Assembly: GCA_012932295.1 (NCBI GenBank)
Contig: JAAONU010000018.1
Span: 7,808,828 to 7,872,827, forward strand
Source of the DNA: Cyclina sinensis
Taxonomy: Eukaryota > Mollusca > Bivalvia > Venerida > Veneridae
Length of the DNA: 64,000 nt
Direction: 5' to 3'
Under the pieces are notes generated by a model. It saw nothing but the letters and a program-made list of their open reading frames with translations. It ran no database searches and was not told the DNA's origin. Of the stretch, positions 12,701 to 21,775 are shown one piece after another (positions within the stretch are counted from its first letter, which is position 1; each line of letters opens with the position of its first letter). The position numbers were made by a program, and so were the translations under genes.

Positions 12701-15700
12701 CCGAGGTACAAAGGAAAACACTCGAGGAGAGAGTAAAAGTATGTGGAACTAAGAAGTCTGTTACATATCCCAACAAGTTAAAACCATGTAAATAACGTGG
12801 GGAATTGTTACTATTATTTTCTTTTTGGAAGTTTGTATATTAATTAAGTCTGTTTTTCTGTCTATTCTGCCTTAAAACAGATTTGCACTTATGGCCTTGA
12901 CAAGTCTGGATTTAACCTTGTACAAAATATGACCATAAATGATCTTAAGCATTCTATAGTTATCACCAAGACGTAATAGTGATATATTGTTGAGTTATGA
13001 ATCCTTGACTTTTCAGGAGTTACAGGAGCTTGTGAGTCAAGAGCAGAGTGTGATAATGCAGACTAGTAATGCTCTAAACAAATGTTGTTCTGGTGACTCA
13101 CAGTTTGCTGGCTCTGCAGAACAGGTCGAGTGTAACAGACTATTGCTGGTCTCATGTAAGTAAATCCTTTAATGTCACATTGATTAAAAATTTACTCAAT
13201 TCACTAGCCAGTTTTAAACAAGCATGTACAGTTTTAACATCCGAAACAACATACCGTGTTATGCTCCTGGTCTTCACCCCTCTGTTGACAATTTTATGTT
13301 TACTGTATATCTCTTGAACCGATTGAAGGGAATTGAAACAGCACAGGTTTCAGTTGGCACGCATCAGGGTCATAGAGGCCACATGTTGTACTGATACAAC
13401 ATGTGAATAGATCTTGTTCACTCAGTATATTTTTAACTGCTTGAATAAAACAATGCTGGCAGATATGTTAACCATAATGAGATGAGGTGAAGAGCACAGC
13501 TTTCAGCTTTCTCAGATCAAGGTCACACTTACAGACCACATGTCGTACATGCATTGTATCTTTTGAACTGCTCTAAGAAAATCGAGACTATTTGGTATTT
13601 TTTGTGCACTTTGTATCTTTTCAAGAGCTATAAGGAAATTGAAACTAATGTTGCTGTTGATGAAGTGTTTATCTATTGTGTAGAAGGTCATTCAATGTCA
13701 TTTGCTTCCTTTGGGTTTTTATTGCCCCACTTCAGCACAGCTCTTGTTGACTACTTGAGTTTGAGTCTAGTTGCTCTTTACGTTAACCCTTAACGTGCTG
13801 AAACCGAAAGTGATTAGCCTTTGCCACCAGTATAGAGCCAGGCCAGCCTGCACATCTGTGCAGTCTGACCAGGCTCTGTACTGTTGGTAGCTCCATTTTT
13901 GTATTTTGATATTGAAATCCCTTAAACTTTGAATGGACTGTTCCAAATTCAAAGCTGGGCAAATCCATTACAAAATTTCAGCATGTTCAGGGTTAATTAG
14001 TAAACAATAACTGGCTTTGCATGTGATAAAAATGACTATATAAATGAACTGATCTAATTGAATGCAGGCAGAAACTGTAATGACAAGGTCTTATACAATG
14101 ATTTGTGAGACAACCAGTTGTGTCTGAATGTTTTCAATCAATCAGGCAATTAGCTCAGATGTCCAGAACTGTACATGTTTCATGACAATATCTGTTTCTT
14201 GCAGGTCAGAGAAGACAGGCATACCTGACAGAGATACAGAGACTGAAAGAAACGAGACAGCTAGAACCGCCTCATCAAGAGGGGCCTAAGGGGTCACTTA
14301 CGATCAGTGATATTAGACTGCCACTGAAGAAAGATTTTGTCACAAAGATAGGAACATCTGCTGGTAAGAGATACTATATGTGATGATGCATAGCATTCAG
14401 AGTTCAGTATTCATGATTCTGAAAATTGTAATCAGTGACCCTGAAAAAAAAACTATCAATGGAAATTTCAATTTAGTTGAATTTCAAGCTTTAAGTCTGT
14501 GAAGGCAGAATTAGAATTGGAAATGAAGTATTTGATACGAAAATTTTGTGATTTCATTGAAAAAGAATGATCATGTGACAATGTTGATTACATTTTTCAG
14601 ACAACACAGTACACTACTTTATCCTTTTGATTCGTAATGGCCCACAGGTGATCACAACGCAGATGTTGTCCTCACATGACCCCATGATGAGAGGGAGCCT
14701 CGACTTCCCCAACTTGATCAAGATACATGGAATCTCCTCACACTTCAACATAAACTTGGAAATATATAGCATGGTAGGAAATACAGCTCACTATTATTTC
14801 AGTTCTCTACTGAAGAAGAAATTGTAGGTAATAATAGAGGAATAATTACCTTTGATCATTGCAGATGCTTTCTTGAAAAGCTCTGTCTAGAAATATTAGC
14901 TCTGAATTATTGAGAAGTGTCTTTTACTTTGGTGGAAACACAGTCAAGTAGAAGAAATCTGATTAAAGTGGGCATTATAGTTCTTACCTTATACTAACAA
15001 GAGATCCTTTTATTCATTCATCATTGTAACATGTCAGCCATGTTTTGTGAAAAGGTACAGTCTTTAGAAAGGTTAATAAAATCCTTTTTGTGCCTCCCAA
15101 ATGGTTGCATATAGTAGTTGCACTGTCCGTCCATTATTCCATCCATCCCATCTTCTGTGCTGGGCTCCTATATTTCGCATTTGATTTTCACCAAAATTTC
15201 GCACAGTGATCATTATCAAGTGCCACAGTACATATGTTTCAGCTTTTGCAGTTGGGTATTTTTGGCGGAATTATTTCTCTGCATTCAATTTTACATAATA
15301 TTTTCTTGTGAGCGCAACTCCTACATTTCTAATGCCAGTTTCACCCAAACTCATTATCAAGTTCGGCAGTGCATATACTTTGGTTGTTGCCATTTGATAC
15401 ATTTTGGCATGGTTGTTGCCCTTTCTTAAATTTTACTTAATATTGCTTCTGTGCACAACTCCTTCAAATCTCATGATGTTCACCAAACTTTTATAGAATG
15501 ATCAATATCAAGTGCCACAGTGCATATTTTTAGGCTTTTACAATCAATTATTTTTGGCAAAGTTATTGCCTTTTGTTAAATTTTACTTAATATTGCTTCT
15601 GTGCACAACTCCACCTACAATTCCCATGTGATGTTCACCAAACTTTTCTTAGAATGACCATTATCAAGTGCCACAATGCATATTATCAGGCTTTAGCAAG

Positions 15701-18700
15701 TCAAATATTTTTTGCATAGTTATTGCCCTTTGTTTAATTTTAATTAATATTGCTTTTGTGCACAGCTACATTTCTCATGCAGTGTTCACCAGTCTTCCAT
15801 ACAATGATCATTATCAAAGGCTGCAGCATATATACTCAGGCTTTGTGAATGGATTATTATTGCCAGAGTTATTACCCTTTGTTTAATTTTACTTAATATT
15901 GATTGTGTGTGTGCAACTCCTACAATTTTATTGATAACTATATTTTCACCTATGGTGTTCATTTGGAGCTACTGTTTGAAGCTCTTTTTCTGTAGAAGAC
16001 ATTTTGTGACCTATTGGTACAAAACCCTAGAATAATGTCTTTTGAAACACTTCAGTTTTGGAAATTTATTTATTTTACCAGCCATGCAAATAGGTAAAGG
16101 ACATAATACCTCTAGATGTATGGGTACTTTGTTAAGTTCACAGACATTTTCAAAAGGAAAAAAATGACTCTTAAAATGAATAGATTATGAATATATAGAG
16201 GATATTCAAGTTTTTTCTATAAATACGGGATTTATTTTCATCGAGTGGTATGAAAATAAATATTTCACGAGTGGCGATAGCCACGAGTGTAATATGATAA
16301 TTTTCATACCACGAGATGAAAATAAATCCTGTATTAATAGAAAAAACTTGAATTTTCTGTTTATTATATACTTTTCTCTTTTTTTGACCTGAAGATTCGA
16401 AAGAATTCCCCTTTAATTTAGTGTATTGGCTGAATTTAGAAAAAAGTAGTCCGGCAAGACACCAGTGAAAATACGGAAAATATGTTTCACTGCAGTGAAA
16501 AATAAATTTTTACAGTGAAAAATACGGAAAATGAAAGTACGCAATTTAATTCATCAATATTTCTCAATATTTCATTTATACGTATATAATAAAGAAATAT
16601 ATATAAAGTAGAAATAAGCAGTAAAGTGAAAATAATGTGAAATATAAAAATATGGCCATAGTGGGTAGACAACTTTCTGCATTATCATTCTTTAATACCT
16701 TTTCACAAAATTATGGCTCCATCATTCTGTACTTCATTGTATCTGCATGTAACCCTCATCCAATCATAATTTTACCATGCTATGTTTATATGACAAGTAT
16801 TGCTTGTCATGTTTTCAGTCAGTGTCCAGGGAAAACAAGGACAAGAAAAAGAAGACACCAAAAAAAACTAAACACATGTCACATATTGCCAGTATGTACT
16901 CTTCTCTTACTGAAACTTCTCTTACTTTTTGATAGCACAAACATCTTGGGTTTTTTTTGTTTTTTTTTTACAAAGCATGAATGATGGTTTCAACATATAC
17001 AGATATTGGAAACCTCTGTGTCATGACAGTTACCAAATTGTTAGTAGTTAAAGTAATGTTAGCTAAACTTTACTACCACAATTCCTAGTAAATTTAGGGA
17101 ATACCATTTTACCATGCATTTTAATAGTTTGGAAGATAACGAATCTAGGATATAAAACTTTATTCTAAACTTATCAAAATAGAAAAAAGGAATCTTGTCA
17201 TTTGCAAATTTTGAAGAATACCAAAGAAATATTTTGTCCAGTATTAATAATACTATACTGTAATAATTTTGGTGACAGTTCCAGTTTATCTTGGGTAAAA
17301 TATTGTATGTGTAAGTTCTTTATTGCTGTTCCAGTGGAGAGCCCAGGAGGTCCGACAGCTGTTAGAACTACAAGCTTCACCTTAATCACATCTCTGCCTA
17401 TCACCATGAAATCCCTAGATAAAAGCAGCTTTGCTCTAGAAAGGGTAAATATTAACAAAGCTTTAAGTCTTGCAAAAAATTGTATCCAGTTCCAGATTAT
17501 TAATTTTTTTTTATGAATTTAACTGTATAGCAAGAAAAGAGTTTTTACCAAATTTGCTGTTGGGAAAAAAGAGAATCTTTAATGTTTAGGATAAGTAATT
17601 TAATTTTAAAAAAGGAAAATCAAGTTTGTGAAAAATGGTTATTCACAAAAGTGTAATAAACAGATAACTTTATGAATGAACAGATAATGTGTTAGGGTAG
17701 GATATGGCCTGTAGTCTGCAGACCTATTTGTCATGTTTAGAGCATTAGCTTTTGATACTGCTAGAATCTGAAATATAAAATATGTTAAAGTTTTCTTAAG
17801 TAAATAATCTAAATGGACATTGCTGTTTGTTACAGATCCCTTTCTTATCACCATTACATGGTATGATCTACATGCGATTGAAATGTATGATGGAACAGAA
17901 TGTCGAGGAACGGGGCTTCCTCACCATGTTTGAGGATGTGAGCGGGCTGGGGGCATGGCACAGACGCTGGGTTGTACTCACTGGAAACAAACTGTGCTAC
18001 TGGAAATATCCAGATGATGAAACTAAAAAGGTGAAGGAATGTTTATAAAACATTTATTAAATGCCTAGAAAACTTATTTTTTAAGTTTGCTTTAGATGAA
18101 CTATTGATATTGTCCTTGGTTTTAGCTTATGATGGTGTGAATAATTTTTGGTTTATTTTATAAATTAATGTTGTTGAATTTTTTGGGGGGAAATAACCTT
18201 TTAACAGTAGTAAAAGGTGTATGTTAATTTGAACAGTAATGTTGGCCACAGAGCCGAGTAGAAATTTTTTATTTATTACTGGGTTATATTCTGTTGCAGG
18301 ATCCAATAGGCATTATTGATCTGAAGCGGGTGATCACAGAGAAGGTGGGTTTGATACCCCGTGACATCTGTGCCAGACCACACACATTTGAACTTGTGTC
18401 TGTACGTCCACCTCGGAGGGGAGAACAGGATACACTTGTCACCAAAACATACAACACCATGACAACCACAAGGTACAGTAGAAGTAACACAGTTAAAATC
18501 ACGTAATGTTTATCTTTTAATGACTTCAGATTTCTGTATCAGGAATGAGTTTCTAATCTTGAATTTTGAAAGAGAAAGAAAATGTGTATGATGAGAAAGA
18601 AGTTAGGGGCATTTAAAAGAAATGCCATCAAATGTTGCAAGAATGTATTGCTCGTATTTGGTCTTTGTTGAATGTTTGTTTGTTTTTTATTAGTTTTTGT

Positions 18701-19185
18701 TTATAAAATTTGGGAGCTGAGATACTTGTAATAACTAGAGCACTGAGTATAGGGCTATAACATAGGTCATTTTAACAAGATTCTAGTGTCTAGCATTCTA
18801 TAATGAGCAGCCCATCTCTGCGAGCAGATGTTCAGGCCCATGCTTTAAAACAAACATCTAACCTGACTTAGAATATTGGTACATTGTAGCTTTTAATTTA
18901 AGTACAGCTGTAAGTAGTGATGGCTGCTTGTGTAAACTGGTGACATTGTTGAAGAGCGTAAAAAAGAATAAAATCGTGTTACAAAGATATTGAAACAAGA
19001 CACCCGATAACTGTCAGAGGATTTAGTACCCGACTTGATCTTGATATTTTATCATTTGCAGGTTTATGCTGTCGGCAGACACTAAAGAGGAAAGAATAGT
19101 TTGGTGTAATAAAGTTAACCGCGCCCTGGCAAACCTGCGAACCTGGCATGCAGATGCCATGAGGCCCATCAAAGTGCCAAAATAA
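3457..19185 (+). CDS. ANLN: anillin, actin-binding cytokinesis scaffold (5' end outside window)
   Basis: Anillin links F-actin, myosin II, septins, RhoA and membrane at the contractile ring. Fifteen exons join in frame with GT/AG sites to give 1056 residues and a TAA stop; human anillin is about 1.1 kb of codons, so only an N-terminal part is missing upstream. The order is: low-complexity Ser/Pro/Lys-rich N-terminal half (about residues 1-630 of the visible part), basic RKRR patch, anillin homology region (about 660-890, with the conserved [13 protein letters not shown] and [10 protein letters not shown] blocks), then a PH domain (about 919-1050, with [20 protein letters not shown] and LSADTKEER). 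Exons: 3457-3725, 5387-5625, 6094-6238, 6540-6762, 8543-9378, 10206-10375, 12594-12738, 13017-13155, 14205-14363, 14601-14773, 16819-16891, 17335-17444, 17836-18030, 18300-18472, 19062-19185. Identification rests on recalled similarity to vertebrate anillin; no search was run. The linker before SPGG is shorter than in vertebrates. Confidence 0.95.
4190..4700. repeat. dispersed intronic repeat, two diverged units
   Basis: Two related blocks (about 4300-4460 and 4460-4640) share GAAACTT...TGCTT, CATG(A/G)CAAGAG, TTATTCTGAAAGCT and GGA(A/G)TTATG(C/A)CCCTTT. This looks like a diverged tandem repeat between ANLN exons. No coding potential seen. Confidence 0.45.
5387..5625 (+). CDS. ANLN: ANLN exon: duplicated KPSGTPNKG segment
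   Basis: Acceptor CTCCAG, donor GTGAGT. Encodes a Ser/Pro/Lys-rich stretch in which KPSGTPNKG occurs twice about 13 residues apart, then [18 protein letters not shown]. Ends in phase 2. Confidence 0.85.
6094..6238 (+). CDS. ANLN: ANLN exon: Ser/Pro-rich segment
   Basis: Acceptor TTTTCAG, donor GTGCAG. Encodes [20 protein letters not shown] and related Ser-Pro/Lys pairs, possible CDK-type phosphosites, ending [10 protein letters not shown]. The phase fits both neighbours. Confidence 0.85.
6540..6762 (+). CDS. ANLN: ANLN exon: charged helical segment
   Basis: Acceptor TTTTAAG, donor GTGTGT. Encodes [20 protein letters not shown] followed by a Pro-rich stretch and ends in phase 1 (KAREG/D). 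Continues in frame into the exon at 8543. Confidence 0.85.
7021..7120. repeat. 60-bp tandem duplication
   Basis: AAGTTAATTTAATATTTCT(A/T)AGCTGTTA occurs at 7021 and again exactly 60 bases later at 7081, with few differences. It lies in the 1.8 kb ANLN intron 6763-8542, in which I see no other feature. Confidence 0.65.
8543..9378 (+). CDS. ANLN: ANLN large acidic exon
   Basis: The longest exon, 836 bases, acceptor TTTTGCCAG and donor GTAAGT. It encodes about 279 residues: [20 protein letters not shown], a Ser-rich stretch, then long Asp/Glu/Ser runs such as [19 protein letters not shown]. The open frame continues upstream into the intron (an ATG at 8410), but those residues are hydrophobic, unlike the exon, and the phase supports the splice at 8543. 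Confidence 0.9.
9470..10030. repeat. minisatellite with AGGTCAAAGGTCA motifs
   Basis: Three to four diverged units of roughly 160 bases share ATCAATATCTGGAGAA(C/T)GCTTGGAC and GATCAAAGGTCA. One unit holds a perfect direct repeat AGGTCAAAGGTCA (9637-9649). The family resembles the units at 1900-2700. Intronic in ANLN. Confidence 0.6.
10206..10375 (+). CDS. ANLN: ANLN exon: basic RKRR segment
   Basis: Acceptor CATAG, donor GTAAG. Starts with [20 protein letters not shown]; the basic cluster could be a nuclear localisation signal, fitting anillin's interphase nuclear location. Ends in phase 2 after [11 protein letters not shown]. Confidence 0.9.
11554..11589 (+). CDS. ANLN: candidate 36-nt cassette micro-exon of ANLN
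   Basis: A 36-base block has a good acceptor (ATATTGCAG) and donor (GTAAGC). With phase-2 entry it reads [11 protein letters not shown] with no stop, and leaves phase 2 so the next exon at 12594 stays in frame. Inclusion would add 12 residues between the RKRR segment and the anillin homology region. No transcript evidence is available here; chance is possible because the block is short. Confidence 0.4.
12594..12738 (+). CDS. ANLN: ANLN exon: start of anillin homology region
   Basis: Acceptor TATTTCAG, donor GTATGT. Encodes [20 protein letters not shown] and ends [14 protein letters not shown], leading into the helical region that corresponds to the Rho-binding part of the family. Phase 0 exit. 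Confidence 0.9.
13017..13155 (+). CDS. ANLN: ANLN exon: AHD helical hairpin, first part
   Basis: Acceptor CTTTTCAG, donor GTAAGT. Encodes [20 protein letters not shown], then [12 protein letters not shown], matching the helical hairpin of the anillin homology domain. Ends with a single T that makes Cys with the next exon. Confidence 0.92.
13783..13996. mobile_element. TTAA-flanked MITE (piggyBac-like), 214 bp
   Basis: Starts TTAACCCTTAACGTGCTGAA and ends with the inverse of TTAACCCTGAACATGCTGAA, 19 of 21 terminal positions matching when the TTAA is included. TTAA at both ends fits the target duplication of piggyBac-type elements. The interior has no open frame of note and holds a short GC-rich dyad near GCCTGCACATCTGTGCAGTC. 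Intronic in ANLN. Confidence 0.7.
14205..14363 (+). CDS. ANLN: ANLN exon: AHD second helix and [12 protein letters not shown]
   Basis: Acceptor TTCTTGCAG, donor GTAAGAG. Encodes [19 protein letters not shown], then [20 protein letters not shown], the first strand of the C2-like part of the homology domain. Confidence 0.94.
14601..14773 (+). CDS. ANLN: ANLN exon: C2-like core of AHD
   Basis: Acceptor CATTTTTCAG, donor GTAGGA. Encodes [20 protein letters not shown] and ends [10 protein letters not shown], matching the beta-rich C2-like core of anillin proteins. Confidence 0.93.
15110..15960. repeat. tandem repeat of about 140 bp, five to six copies
   Basis: Diverged units share TTCACCAAACTT, GATCATTATCAAGTGCCACA, a TATTGCCCTTTG(T)TTAAATTTTACTTAATATTGCTT core and GTGCACAACTCC. 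Located in the ANLN intron 14774-16818. Frames that stay open across it are by-products. Confidence 0.65.
16205..16352. mobile_element. foldback (palindromic) element, about 148 bp
   Basis: TTCAAGTTTTTTCTATAAAT at the left is mirrored by its near-complement ATTAATAGAAAAAACTTGAA at the right, and GGTATGAAAAT is mirrored by ATTTTCATACC. The centre is a small hairpin GTGGC-GATA-GCCAC. The whole block would fold as one long hairpin, typical of a foldback MITE. Intronic in ANLN. Confidence 0.7.
16819..16891 (+). CDS. ANLN: ANLN exon: Lys-rich linker
   Basis: Acceptor GTTTTCAG, donor GTATGT. A short 73-base exon encoding [20 protein letters not shown] then SHI. Vertebrate anillins carry a similar Lys-rich linker here but with extra residues, so the loop is shortened in this gene. 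Confidence 0.85.
17335..17444 (+). CDS. ANLN: ANLN exon: [10 protein letters not shown] block
   Basis: Acceptor GCTGTTCCAG, donor GTAAAT. Encodes [20 protein letters not shown], a highly conserved family block, ending SSFALER. Phase 0 exit. Confidence 0.94.
17836..18030 (+). CDS. ANLN: ANLN exon: start of PH domain
   Basis: Acceptor GTTACAG, donor GTGAAG. Encodes [20 protein letters not shown], then [20 protein letters not shown] and the [18 protein letters not shown] strands of the PH domain that contacts phosphoinositides and septins in the family. Confidence 0.96.
18300..18472 (+). CDS. ANLN: ANLN exon: middle of PH domain
   Basis: Acceptor GTTGCAG, donor GTACAG. Encodes [20 protein letters not shown], then [20 protein letters not shown], the central PH strands. 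Phase 2 exit. Confidence 0.95.
19062..19185 (+). CDS. ANLN: ANLN last coding exon: end of PH domain
   Basis: Acceptor CATTTGCAG. Encodes [20 protein letters not shown], the C-terminal PH helix, and stops at TAA (19183-19185) after RPIKVPK, close to the human C-terminus in length and composition. Confidence 0.95.
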
Positions 19186-19928
19186 ACTTATCTAGTTGTG
19201 CTTTCATATAAACTGATACAGCCAGTCAGACATATATCTGATGTGGGCACTGGTAGAATGAACAACTCTTTCGTCAAAGATTGTGTTTGTTTGTTGGTTA
19301 TTGAATGGTATGATACCTACATTTGATGAATTTTTTCCAGAATTGTTTCAGTTTTGTTACCAACATAGGCTTCAACCTGTTTAAGTGCTGAACCTTAAAG
19401 AATGTCTTGAGGACCAAGATATAACTTGTAATTAACTATTTGATGAATTATGTTTTGGAACATTTGGACATCAAATTTCTGGATTTTTATGTCATTTCAA
19501 ACTGAGCAATTGTGATTTTTTTTTTTTTTTTTTTTCTGAAACTAGCCTCACATCAGATTGTGTCAGTCAGGTGTGAAATACTATTGGCCATGTATGTGAT
19601 ATTATTTTAATCAAGGACATTTTGTAAGTTATTATTGGTGTAAAATGTCATTTTGTGTATCTTATTGTGCAATCATGCTAAATTTGGTATCCAATGTAAT
19701 ATAGGGGGCAGGGTTAAGTATTCTTGTATAAAGTATAGATGAAATTTAAGACTGACACACTTGATACCAAGTTTTTCTGTATTCAAGAAGTTGTGTAGAA
19801 TTATTATTTTTGTACTTTATAGCACTTTTTAAATGCTTTTGCACCTTGTATATAAAATGCCACTGAGCACTTTCATTTCCACCTCATTGTGAGACAGCTT
19901 AAGATAGTTTTCCTCACACTACTGTAAA

Positions 19929-19934
19929 AATAAA
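19929..19934 (+). terminator. polyadenylation signal AATAAA (proximal)
   Basis: Canonical AATAAA about 745 bases after the ANLN stop; a second lies at 19997-20002. Either could give shorter transcripts. Confidence 0.45.
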
Positions 19935-20495
19935 ACTACTCACAGCTAGTTCACTTTGTTTCACTGTAGTGTTTATACCTTTAGTTCTCTAACACCAATA
20001 AACACTTGATCCAGCAGTCACTGTATTGCATGTCTATTTGTCTACTTGTAAACTTTATGTGTTCTCTTTATTTCACTTTTCTCACCTTTGTCTTCTTTAT
20101 TTCTGCTGAATTTGTGCTACATTAAAACTGATTTAAACGTTATTTCTGAAGATAATTCATTCGGTTGATTGAGATAACTTGATTGATCTGAAGATTACAT
20201 GAGTTTACTGATCTGTAAGGCAGTTTTTTTACCTTCAAAACTGAATATGCATTTAAAGGAGAAGTAACGACACAACATGTTTTGTTGCACTTATTTTTGC
20301 TTTGAGATAGTTTTTATTAACTGTGGTACATTCTCTACTCTACTGTCTGTGTCTCTCTGCTGGTCTAAGATTCGACCTGTTGTCTTCCATTCTTTTATTG
20401 TTTTTACTGTAATGATTAAGTAATTATATCTGATTTGTGCTTGTTTGTACTATTGTAGTTGAAAATGAAACTATTTATGTATAATGCTGATTTAT

Positions 20496-20501
20496 AATAA
20501 A
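20496..20501 (+). terminator. polyadenylation signal AATAAA (distal, ANLN)
   Basis: Canonical AATAAA in TTTATAATAAAGCATG, the last strong signal before intergenic sequence. Chosen as the most likely transcript end by position only. Confidence 0.5.
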
Positions 20502-21035
20502 GCATGTATGCAAATAAGGTTTTAGCTTGTATTAATTAACTCCAGGGTAGATATGTTGAGCTAGAAACCATGCTAGGGTTATATAAGGCAAATGTACATA
20601 TTTGGTCATAGGAAAGTCCCACGCTCAACTAGTGATTTTAATTCCCCAAATGTTATTTGCACATCTGAAAGTCCGTCTTTCAGCCATATCTGTCCACAGT
20701 AATATCATTGACTTGCAGGGGCAGTCTATATAAACCAGAGATGTATTTAAATGTGTGATAAATTTGCTTGTGGTTTGTAAGGACAACCTAAAAATTGCAT
20801 GGAAAAAGCAACTTGTAATCTAGACATGGTTATTTCCCTTTACCAGTACTGTACACACTTGCACAAACTCTATCGTTAGACCAGACTTCATTATATATTT
20901 CTTGACGAAACAGCTATCAAAAACTAGCCGGAGTTGACCAAATTCCTTTACGAGTTCACATAATTTTTGTGATCTTGAATTACCATTGAAATTTTCAAAT
21001 GTCAAAGATAATTGAACTGTTCATTATTTTTTCCA

Positions 21036-21775
21036 GAGAATAACCTGAAAAGTATTAAAGGAATTTGACTGAAACACATTGATAGAGACCAGTGACAGGA
21101 AGTGCAGTGTTTAAGAACCATAAATCCTTGCATGATTTTTGAATTATCTCCCTAAGTTAATAATGCTTGTCCGGAATACAACTTCTAAACTATCAATGAT
21201 ATCTCACTGAAACTCCACACAGTTATAGAGACTAGTGAGATAAAGTGTAGTGATAAAGAAACATAACCCTATATTACTTAACGAATTATCTCTTTTTATG
21301 GTACTTAACTATGCTTGTCTAGAGAATAACTTCAGAACTATTTAAGAAATTTTATTAAAACTTCACACAGTGAGACGAAATGAACCTTAATTCTAACTTG
21401 CTTATTTTTTTAATTATCTCCCTTAATGATAATTGCATAATAATAATTACAAAAGTTAAAAAAGGATAATTACAAAAGTTAAATAATGCTTATCTGGATT
21501 ATAACTTCTAAATTATCGTGATATCTCGTATCTTCACACAGTTATAGAGACTAGTGAGAGGAAGTGCAACGTTAAAAAACAATCACTTTACATTACTTAA
21601 TTTTTTAATCATCTCCCTTTATAATTACTGATAATGCTAAGATAATAGCTTGAAAAGTATTGAAGAAAATTGAATAAAACTTTACACAGTTATAAAGACC
21701 AATGAGAGACAGTGCAGTGTTAAAGACCAATAACTTTACATCAGTTAGTTTCTTAATTATCTCCCTTTATAAAAC
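21036..21775. repeat. five-copy diverged tandem repeat, about 150 bp unit
   Basis: Five units start near 21036, 21174, 21321, 21487 and 21636. Shared words: CACAGTTATAGAGACTAGTGAGA, GGAAGTGCAGTGTTAAAGA, TTAATTATCTCCCTTTATA and AATAATGCTTGTC. It begins about 0.5 kb past the ANLN polyadenylation signal. No coding. Confidence 0.65.

Larger units (their letters stand above)
19186..20520 (+). other. ANLN: ANLN 3' UTR
   Basis: No coding signal follows the TAA. AT-rich sequence holds a T-run near 19519-19535 and three AATAAA signals. The last, near 20496, is followed within about 20 bases by AT-rich sequence that could be the cleavage area, so the 3' UTR may reach about 1.3 kb. Confidence 0.55.

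Noticed and set aside
13093..13317. Open frame overlapping the anillin AHD exon
   Set aside because: Different frame from the conserved product and runs into the intron.
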